Source of the DNA: Paenibacillus lemnae | Lineage (GTDB): Bacteria > Bacillota > Bacilli > Paenibacillales > Paenibacillaceae | Assembly: GCF_012933385.1 (NCBI RefSeq) | Contig: NZ_JABBPN010000012.1 | Coordinates: 1 to 64,000, forward strand | Length of the DNA: 64,000 nt | Reading direction: 5' to 3' | In this document: positions 57,571 through 64,000 of the stretch, one piece after another | How the letters are laid out: every line of letters starts with the position of its first letter | How positions within the stretch are numbered: position 1 is the first letter of the stretch | Notes under the pieces: model-generated | What the model was told of the DNA's origin: nothing | Database searches by the model: none | The model's input: only the letters and a program-made list of their open reading frames with translations | Position numbers and translations under genes: made by a program

Positions 57571-58503
57571 ATGACCCATACACCTGAGCTTCTGGCTCCC
57601 GCTGGATCGCTCGAAGAAGCACAAGCCTATTTGAAAGCAGGAGCCAATGCTCTGCTGGTAGGGGAAGACCGTTATGGCATGCGGCTGCCTGGCAGTATGA
57701 ATCTGGATCATATTGCTCAGACGGTTGAACTGGCGCATAGGCAGGGGGCCAAGCTGTATGTTAGTTTGAACAATCTGATGACAAATGAACTTTTAGAGGA
57801 ACTGCCGCATTATGTGAAGCAGCTGGGCAGGATCGGCGTGGATGCTGTCGAATTTAACGATCCTTCGGTACTTAAAGCTGTGAAGACATGTGCGCCGGAT
57901 ATCCGGCTTCACTGGAACGCCGAGATGACATCAACGAATTTTTCCACCTCCAACTATTGGGGGCGTAAAGGAGCTGCACGTGTGATCTTGGCACGCGAGC
58001 TGAATATGGATGAAATTACGGAAATGAAGCCGTCCCTTCAGATCGAAGCACAAGTTCAGGTTCACGGGATGACCAATATCTATCATTCCAAACGCCAGCT
58101 GGTAAAAAGTTATATGGCACACCAAGGGCGTCCGGTAGACGGAGACAGTCTGGGGAAGGAACGCGGTTTGTTTCTGGTTGAAGCGGAACGGGCAGAAGAG
58201 AAATTTCCAATCTATGAAGATATAAACGGTACACACATTATGAGTTCAGATGACATATGCATTCTGGAAGACCTTCATGTGCTGCTTGAGGCTGGTCTCG
58301 ACAGCCTCAAGGTAGAGACGCTTCTAAAGTCTGTATCTTATAACGAGGTCGTGCTGCATACGTTTCGCCAAGCGATAGACACTTATTATACTGACCCTGA
58401 ACATTATGAATTTCAGGAAGCGTGGATGGAGCGTATTCGAAGTGTGCAGGATCCAGAACGTGAATTGTCATTCGGATTTTTCTACAAAGAACAGGTATAT
58501 TAA
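57571..58503 (+). CDS. U32-family protein, first of pair (YrrN/TrhP-like)
   Basis: 310 residues. PELLAPAGSLEEAQAYLKAG start and EAQVQVHGMTNIYHSKR, the U32 signature region, though without the Cys cluster of its partner. U32 TrhP-type proteins support prephenate-dependent hydroxylation of U34 (ho5U) in tRNA. RBS AGTAGGAGGAAG; 21 nt after mltG. The trmR (yrrM) methyltransferase gene that lies between mltG and this gene in B. subtilis is absent. Confidence 0.85.
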   Translation: MTHTPELLAPAGSLEEAQAYLKAGANALLVGEDRYGMRLPGSMNLDHIAQTVELAHRQGAKLYVSLNNLMTNELLEELPHYVKQLGRIGVDAVEFNDPSVLKAVKTCAPDIRLHWNAEMTSTNFSTSNYWGRKGAARVILARELNMDEITEMKPSLQIEAQVQVHGMTNIYHSKRQLVKSYMAHQGRPVDGDSLGKERGLFLVEAERAEEKFPIYEDINGTHIMSSDDICILEDLHVLLEAGLDSLKVETLLKSVSYNEVVLHTFRQAIDTYYTDPEHYEFQEAWMERIRSVQDPERELSFGFFYKEQVY

Positions 58504-58562
58504 GAAACTATATAAAATGAACAAAAGATTACCCTTCAATAGCGGAGGTGACAAGTGATTCT

Positions 58563-58672
58563 GGAGAAGCGGTAGCGTCCGCCTCAAAGCTTTCCAAAGG
58601 AAAGCTAGCATCGGAAGCATAAGCTTTGTCTCCAAAATGCTACATGCGATTATAATTCCAAGCATTTTGGAG
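58563..58672 (+). repeat. Structured multi-hairpin intergenic element
   Basis: In the 267-nt gap between the U32 genes. Successive inverted repeats: GCGG/CCGC (58569-58582), perfect AGCTTTCC/GGAAAGCT (58588-58606), and perfect 12-bp CTCCAAAATGCT/AGCATTTTGGAG (58630-58672). It resembles from memory a dispersed intergenic repeat of Paenibacillus genomes. Only one copy is in the window, so repeat status is not shown here. Confidence 0.55.
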
Positions 58673-58770
58673 GCAACAGCGGTCGTAAGAACACTTGACA
58701 TCGCAGCTACCCTGAACGGTAACTTATAACTTCAATTTATGAAGATTCAATAAGTAAGGAGTGAACGAAC

Positions 58771-60069
58771 ATGGGGGCTATGGTTCAGCCATTGTACAAG
58801 GGGAAACGCAGCCGTTTGGATAAACCGGAACTGCTGGCACCGGCGGGTAACCTGGAAAAGCTGAAATTTGCTGTCCGCTATGGAGCGGATGCTGTATATA
58901 TAGGTGGACAGAAGTACGGACTGCGGTCCAATGCAGATAACTTCACATTTGAGGAAATGAAGGAAGGCGTGGAGTTTGCTGCAAAATATGGTGCGAAGGT
59001 ATTTGTAGCTGCTAATATTTATGCACACAATGAGGATATTGAGGGGATCGAGGAGTATTTGCGCAATCTTCATGCAGCTGGAATTGCTGCCATTATTGCG
59101 GCAGATCCTGCGATCATTGAGGTAGCTCAGCGCGCTGTTCCGGAACTGGAAGTTCATTTAAGCACCCAGCAGTCTACCCTGAACTGGCAGGCGGTGCAGT
59201 TCTGGAAAGAGGAGGGACTCCCGCGTGTGGTGCTTGGAAGGGAAACCAGTCTTCAGGAAATCGCCGAAATTAAAAAGCATGTAGATATTGAAATTGAGGC
59301 ATTCATTCATGGTGCCATGTGTTCTTCATTCTCCGGCCGGTGTGTACTATCGAATCATTTTACCGACCGGGACTCCAATCGCGGGGGCTGCTGTCAGTCC
59401 TGCAGGTGGAAATATGATCTATTTGAAGAGGCGCCAGAAGAATCATCCGCGCCAGCTTCATTCAAACCGGGTATAACCGGGATCCCGCTATTCCAGAAGC
59501 AGGATCATGCTTTCTCTATGGGCTCCAAAGATCTATGCATGCTGGAACATATTCCGGATTTAATTGAAGCTGGTATTGACAGCTTCAAGATTGAAGGCAG
59601 AATGAAGTCGGTTCATTATGTTGCCACCGTGGTGAATGTATATCGTCAGGCCATTGATGCTTATATGGCTGACCCGGATCATTATGTCCTTAAACCGGAA
59701 TGGGTGGATGAGCTGAATAAAGCGGCGAATCGTCCGCTCAATACCGGGTTTTTCTACGATACACCGGATCATGAGGATCACATTTATGAGCCGGAGGAAA
59801 AGGCCGCTCCTTATGATTTTGCAGGGCTGGTAAAAGATTATCAGGTCGATACAGGCATGGCTATGATCCAGCAGCGGAATTATTTCAAACCAGGAGATGA
59901 AATTGAGTTTTTTGGTCCGGAGGGTACATTTTTCAAACAAACGGTCGGTGTGATCCAGGACGAACATGGCCTTGAACTGGATGCTGCACGTCATCCGCTT
60001 CAGCATATTATGATGAAAGTAGATCAGGCAGTAAAACCTTATGATATGATGCGTATTCAGCGAAAATAA
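58771..60069 (+). CDS. U32-family protein, second of pair (YrrO/TrhP-like)
   Basis: 432 residues. Complete U32 signature at 59290-59425: EAFIHGAMCSSFSGRCVLSN and RGGCCQSCRW, whose Cys could hold an Fe-S cluster, then a C-terminal beta-barrel (about 345-430). With YrrN it would form ho5U34 in tRNA. AAGGAG upstream of ATG 58771. Confidence 0.92.
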   Translation: MGAMVQPLYKGKRSRLDKPELLAPAGNLEKLKFAVRYGADAVYIGGQKYGLRSNADNFTFEEMKEGVEFAAKYGAKVFVAANIYAHNEDIEGIEEYLRNLHAAGIAAIIAADPAIIEVAQRAVPELEVHLSTQQSTLNWQAVQFWKEEGLPRVVLGRETSLQEIAEIKKHVDIEIEAFIHGAMCSSFSGRCVLSNHFTDRDSNRGGCCQSCRWKYDLFEEAPEESSAPASFKPGITGIPLFQKQDHAFSMGSKDLCMLEHIPDLIEAGIDSFKIEGRMKSVHYVATVVNVYRQAIDAYMADPDHYVLKPEWVDELNKAANRPLNTGFFYDTPDHEDHIYEPEEKAAPYDFAGLVKDYQVDTGMAMIQQRNYFKPGDEIEFFGPEGTFFKQTVGVIQDEHGLELDAARHPLQHIMMKVDQAVKPYDMMRIQRK

Positions 60070-60088
60070 AATAACCAGCAATAGATAT

Positions 60089-60128
60089 GAATCCAAAGTC
60101 CTTCACGGGAAATTGGATTCCTTTTTTT
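60089..60128 (+). terminator. Terminator after the U32 operon
   Basis: Perfect 8-bp stem GAATCCAA/TTGGATTC then seven T. Confidence 0.85.
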
Positions 60129-60297
60129 ATGTCTTTGAAACTAGGTCTTTAGACTTATTTATATAGTAAAACCCAAAGTTATTTCTCTTATATGTCGAAA
60201 TAATTAGTAAGATATTCATCGATATTCAAAGATGCGGCTCTAAAGCTGTCATCTGATATCTTATTGAAAAAAATGACATATGGTGGGTGATATGCGT

Positions 60298-62460
60298 ATG
60301 GGGGACTCTAGTCAGAAGAAGGTCAAGCCCAAGAAAGAAAAGCCAGAAAAGCAGCCGAAAGAAAAGATGAGTACAGCAAAGTCATCAAACGGTAAAGTGA
60401 ATCGGTTTGCCGGGTGGACTAACAAGTTGGAGACATCAGGCATGAATAAACTGAATCCGGCCCGATCGGTTGGTATTCGTTTGTTTCTCATTTTTTTCGT
60501 AACAATCGTTGCTTTTATTATGGTCCTCGGTCAGATGTCCTATAGTAAGGCCAAACAAATCATTGAGCAGAATGCTGCCAATGCGAACCAGCAGACGATT
60601 ATTCAAACTTCGGAGAAGCTGGATATCATATTTTCCAACTATCAGAACTTAAGTTCTTATGATGGTGAGTTACAAAATCTTCTATCACAGCTTACTAGTG
60701 AAACATTAACGGATTATGAACTGTTCGAGATTGAAAAAAAGATCCGTGAAAAGCTGAGCAATGAGATTACAGCAGATTCCAACATCAAATCTATTTACAT
60801 TGTTCCACCAAATAAAAACAAAGTGATCGCTGCTGGCAGTATGGCCAAAAACATCGATCAAGTCTTGGAATATCCTTGGGTAGCGGAACTTGAAAAAGAG
60901 AAAAAGACACTATGGATTCCTACAGTAAATGAAGGCGGTGCCCCATACTTTTCAGTTGCCCGCTCGATAGGTTCCATGAACAACTTCAGTGAAGTTTACA
61001 TTTTCGTGATTGAATTGAATGCATCAGTTGTAAATCAGCAGCTCAGAGGCATTGACCTTGGCGATGATGGCAGAATCCAGCTTCTTTCTCCGGACATGAA
61101 GGTAGTTTCTTCGAATAATGCCGATGAAGTGGCCGGTGATTCGAAATGGACATTTATGCAGGATGATACCCGAAATCAAAAAAGCGGAAATCTGGTAGCC
61201 CAGGATCCGAACGGCAATAATGTTCTTGCAGTCTATAATGATTTGAGTATCAACAATTGGACACTTGTAGGCACCATTCCTACAAAAAATCTTACGGAAG
61301 ACGCGAGAGAAATTCTCAACCTTACGCTTTGGATTGCACTCGTCGTTATTGTCATTGCGATTCTGATTGGCATCTGGATGGTGCGCATGATTGGCAAACC
61401 TCTGGGCAAGCTGAGTCATTTGATGGGAGAAGGTGCCAAGGGTAACCTTAATGTGCGCACTGACCATAAATCGAAAGACGAGATTGGTCGACTGTCTTCC
61501 AGCTTTAATGAAATGATGGAGCAGATTACTGGACTCGTCCGTCAGACGAGCAGTACGGCACAGGATGTATTAAATACAGCGGCAGAGCTTAGTGATGCAT
61601 CCAAGAAAACGGCTATTTCCGCCCAGGAAATTGCTGTGGCCACTGAAGAAATCGCAAACGGTGCGAGCAGCCTGGCTGTAGAAGCAGAGCGCGGCAGTGA
61701 TTTGACTGGTAATATTTCCAGGCAGATGCAGGTTGTGGTGAATGCTAATGATGAGATGAGTAAATCCGCTCGTCATGTTGAAAGCTCCAGCGAACGGGGA
61801 ACCAAGCATTTGAATGATCTGTTAAATAAGACTCATGAAACTGAGGATATGACCAGATCCATGATGCGTAAAGTGGACGGTTTGAAAGAGACGACGTCTT
61901 CGGTCGTGAAAGTGCTTGATGTTCTGCAAAATATTACGAAGCAGACCAATATTCTGTCACTGAATGCGACGATTGAAGCAGCTCGTGCTGGTGCGGCCGG
62001 CCGAGGATTTATGGTCGTCGCAGATGAGATTCGTCAGCTGGCAGACCAGTCCCGTCAATCCATTGATATGGTGAGTCAGATCACCGAGAAAATTATGACG
62101 GAAATGAATGATACAGTACAGGTTCTGCTGGATGCGAACCCGCTGTTTAAAGCACAGATGGATTCCGTAAAAGAGACGAACGAAATATTCGTTTCCGTTC
62201 AGCAGCAGATGATTGAATTTATTCAACGACTGGATTCGGTTACCGATTCCATTGATGGTCTCAATCAGTCCCAGGTTGTTCTCTCTGAAGCCATGGGGAA
62301 TGTAAGCGCCGTGGCCGAGGAATCTTCTGCAACTTCAGAAGAAGTGGCATCCTTGAGCAGTGAACAGCAGAGTGTCAGCAATCAGCTGGTCAATCTGTCA
62401 GACAAGCTGGAGAATGTGTCCAAGGAGCTTAAAGAAACACTGTCTCGCTTTACGCTTTAA
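60298..62460 (+). CDS. Methyl-accepting chemotaxis protein
   Basis: 720 residues from ATG 60298, chosen because GGTGAT (60286-60291) lies 6 nt upstream; ATGs at 60280 and 60292 are in frame. Unusual Lys/Glu/Pro-rich cytoplasmic N-terminus of about 55 residues, TM1 (about 57-80), extracellular Cache-like sensor, TM2 (about 340-363), HAMP, and a cytoplasmic signalling hairpin with LSLNATIEAARAGAAGRGF (about 554). No CheR-binding pentapeptide at the C-terminus. No chemotaxis genes nearby; ligand unknown. Own terminator. Confidence 0.93.
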   Translation: MGDSSQKKVKPKKEKPEKQPKEKMSTAKSSNGKVNRFAGWTNKLETSGMNKLNPARSVGIRLFLIFFVTIVAFIMVLGQMSYSKAKQIIEQNAANANQQTIIQTSEKLDIIFSNYQNLSSYDGELQNLLSQLTSETLTDYELFEIEKKIREKLSNEITADSNIKSIYIVPPNKNKVIAAGSMAKNIDQVLEYPWVAELEKEKKTLWIPTVNEGGAPYFSVARSIGSMNNFSEVYIFVIELNASVVNQQLRGIDLGDDGRIQLLSPDMKVVSSNNADEVAGDSKWTFMQDDTRNQKSGNLVAQDPNGNNVLAVYNDLSINNWTLVGTIPTKNLTEDAREILNLTLWIALVVIVIAILIGIWMVRMIGKPLGKLSHLMGEGAKGNLNVRTDHKSKDEIGRLSSSFNEMMEQITGLVRQTSSTAQDVLNTAAELSDASKKTAISAQEIAVATEEIANGASSLAVEAERGSDLTGNISRQMQVVVNANDEMSKSARHVESSSERGTKHLNDLLNKTHETEDMTRSMMRKVDGLKETTSSVVKVLDVLQNITKQTNILSLNATIEAARAGAAGRGFMVVADEIRQLADQSRQSIDMVSQITEKIMTEMNDTVQVLLDANPLFKAQMDSVKETNEIFVSVQQQMIEFIQRLDSVTDSIDGLNQSQVVLSEAMGNVSAVAEESSATSEEVASLSSEQQSVSNQLVNLSDKLENVSKELKETLSRFTL

Positions 62461-62476
62461 GAAAATGTTTATTATA

Positions 62477-62514
62477 GAGTCTGCTGCGGAGTCATCTGCA
62501 GCAGACTCTTTTTT
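62477..62514 (+). terminator. Terminator after the chemotaxis receptor gene
   Basis: Perfect 11-bp stem GAGTCTGCTGC/GCAGCAGACTC followed by six T. Confidence 0.88.
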
Positions 62515-62561
62515 ACGGGCAGAGAAGCAGTCAGGTCTGTTTCAAGGTAAAGGAGGAAAAG

Positions 62562-62591
62562 ATGATGAAGTACGCTATAAAGAGTAAGTGA
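62562..62591 (+). CDS. Possible 9-codon leader ORF
   Basis: AAAGGAGG (62549-62556) five bases before ATGATG opens a nine-residue peptide (MMKYAIKSK) ending 20 nt before the PBP start. Too short to be judged by codon use; a leader peptide is possible. Confidence 0.25.
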   Translation: MMKYAIKSK

Positions 62592-62611
62592 GACCTTAAG
62601 GAGGATTGAAC

Positions 62612-64000
62612 ATGCACAGGAGCCGACAGCACCGTATTTTTTACGGTTGGATGCTTCTTGCCATACTGCTGTTCCTTCTCATGGGACGGCTGGCGTGGAT
62701 TCAATTGGTGATGAAACATCAACATATGCCCGGAACGAAACGCACACTGCTGGAGTCCTCTAAGCTTCAAAGAGAACGTGCTGTTGTACTCGACACGGGC
62801 CGCGGTCATTTTTTGGATCGCAACGGCAGCGCATTAACCGGAAAACTGATCTGGACAGCGGTGCTGTTTCCAGTTCCTGAACGTTCAATGCTGTCAGAAG
62901 ACAGCATTGAACGTACGGCAGAAATTTTGCAGAGTGACCCGAATGATTTGACCAAGATCTGGACTGGATTAAAAGAACCGAGGCTTTGGCATGGAAAGGA
63001 CGGTCGACTGCCCGTCCCGTTGAGCGAGCAGCAGCAGCAGGCACTTACTGCTTTACAGCTGCCGTATGTGAAGATTCTTCCATATGAGCAAAGATACGGA
63101 GACATGGAATCCGGCATGCAGTGGCTTGGTTTCATATCAGGTCAGCGGAAAGAGAATCAGTTTTTTGAACATTATCAGAATGTCATGGGTACCAGTGGTT
63201 TGGAAAAAACATTGGATCCTCTCCTGCAGGGTATTTCACCGACGATTATTTCTTTTACAGTGGACAGTAAAAACCGTCTTATACAAGAGTTTGATCCCAT
63301 GGTAAAGGCGGACAGCAATCCATACTATCCTTTAAGATTTACAACGACCGTCGACCGTACGATTCAAAAAGGGATCGAGAAGCTGATGTCAGAAGCAGGG
63401 GTAAAAGAAGGTGCAGTCGTCGTACAGGATGTTTCAAACGGAGATATCATTGCTATGGTCTCCCTGCCTTTTTATAATCCGGAGCGTGTTAACCCTGAAG
63501 AAGGCCAGTGGGAGAACAGGGCACTTCAAAGCACATCGCCAGGTTCTGTTTTCAAAATCATCACAGCAGCTGCCGCATTGGAAACCGGGGCCGTTTCTGC
63601 TAAGGATACGTTTCACTGCAGCGGACAATTTGGACATTACGGTCTGTCCTGCTGGAAGGAACACGGACACGGGACACTGGATCTTCGTGAAGGGTTCGCT
63701 CAATCATGTAATGTGGTTTTTGCAGAACTGGGAACGCGTTTGTCGGGTGCTCAAATTCAGGATACGGCAAATAAGCTGGGACTTGGGTATGAAGCAGGCT
63801 GGCAGGCGGCCCATGTTCTTGGCTTGAAGCTGTTCAAGCCGCTGGATCATGAAGAAAGAGGAATGGTCTTCGCGCAAGGCACGGACAGCAGGGATGAAGG
63901 AGTGAGAGTCCAGACAGCAATTGGCCAAAGAGATGTATCCATGACGCCGCTGCAGGCTTCAAACCTTATCGTCACACTGCTCAATGAGGGCAGAGGCTTT
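62612..64000 (+). CDS. Class B penicillin-binding transpeptidase, partial (PbpI-like)
   Basis: 463 codons, open at the right edge. AAGGAGG precedes ATG 62612. One N-terminal transmembrane helix (about 10-30), a PBP dimerisation-type domain (AVVLDTGRGHFLDRNGSAL), then a transpeptidase domain with nucleophile SPGSVFK (S312, K315) and SCN (S365-C-N367). The KTG motif would lie beyond the window. Position after the U32 genes resembles yrrR (pbpI, PBP4b) of B. subtilis, which acts in sporulating or stationary cells. Confidence 0.88.
   Translation, partial: MHRSRQHRIFYGWMLLAILLFLLMGRLAWIQLVMKHQHMPGTKRTLLESSKLQRERAVVLDTGRGHFLDRNGSALTGKLIWTAVLFPVPERSMLSEDSIERTAEILQSDPNDLTKIWTGLKEPRLWHGKDGRLPVPLSEQQQQALTALQLPYVKILPYEQRYGDMESGMQWLGFISGQRKENQFFEHYQNVMGTSGLEKTLDPLLQGISPTIISFTVDSKNRLIQEFDPMVKADSNPYYPLRFTTTVDRTIQKGIEKLMSEAGVKEGAVVVQDVSNGDIIAMVSLPFYNPERVNPEEGQWENRALQSTSPGSVFKIITAAAALETGAVSAKDTFHCSGQFGHYGLSCWKEHGHGTLDLREGFAQSCNVVFAELGTRLSGAQIQDTANKLGLGYEAGWQAAHVLGLKLFKPLDHEERGMVFAQGTDSRDEGVRVQTAIGQRDVSMTPLQASNLIVTLLNEGRGF

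Overview
The window looks like a chromosomal segment of a spore-forming, low-to-mid-GC Firmicute, most likely Paenibacillus. The evidence is gene order and content. Tail-of-rrn tRNA genes, bofC, spoVB, comN, cymR and several T-box leaders all occur here, and the arrangement is that of the Bacillus subtilis ruv-queA-tgt-yajC-spoVB-comN-secDF-recJ-apt-rel-dtd-hisS-aspS-rarA-cymR-alaS-yrzL-ruvX-yrzB-mltG-U32 region. That gene order is cited from memory and no search was run.

Layout. 1-1150: end of an rRNA operon (5S rRNA) with nine tRNA genes and two terminators. 1190-10755: an accessory sugar or phosphoglycan locus with a GntR/UTRA regulator, a lipoprotein binding protein, two Lpl-type ABC permeases without an ATPase, a PHP-domain hydrolase with a discoidin-like N-terminus, and a secreted phosphodiester glycosidase preceded by two 290-residue repeats. 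10778-13269: a small module with a divergent DUF4097 lipoprotein, a 50-residue membrane peptide, a MerR regulator and a GAP-like membrane protein. Both of its promoters have 19-bp spacers over the same 13-bp palindrome. 13347-28019: tRNA-Pro, bofC, ruvCAB, a SpoIID-like protein, queA, tgt, yajC, PAP2, TIGR04086, DUF421, spoVB, comN and secDF. 28071-37978: a CDF-like protein with a degenerate metal site, recJ, apt, a uracil-type permease, a possible small gene, rel, dtd, a PfpI-like gene and a stress-like gene. 38158-50787: T-box-controlled hisS-aspS, tcdA, helD, rarA, a PCYCGC lipoprotein, mnmA, cymR, a cysteine desulfurase, a PRC-barrel protein and a zinc-ribbon protein. 50889-64000: an AI-2E-type permease, T-box-controlled alaS, ireB, ruvX, two DUF1292 genes, mltG, two U32 tRNA-hydroxylation-type genes flanking a multi-hairpin element, a chemotaxis receptor, and a class B PBP running off the right end.

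Most of the window is housekeeping: recombination and repair (RuvABC, RuvX, RecJ, RarA), tRNA charging and modification (HisS, AspS, AlaS, Dtd, QueA, Tgt, MnmA, TcdA, U32 pair), protein export (YajC, SecD, SecF), the stringent response (Rel) and sulfur trafficking (CymR, desulfurase, MnmA). The points most worth a second look are the phosphodiester-glycan locus at 1294-10703, the divergent MerR-type promoter pair at 11488-11586, the Asp-specific (not His-specific) T-box in front of hisS-aspS, the CDF homologue lacking three of four expected metal ligands, the 47-codon ORF and terminator directly in front of rel, and the structured intergenic element at 58563-58672.
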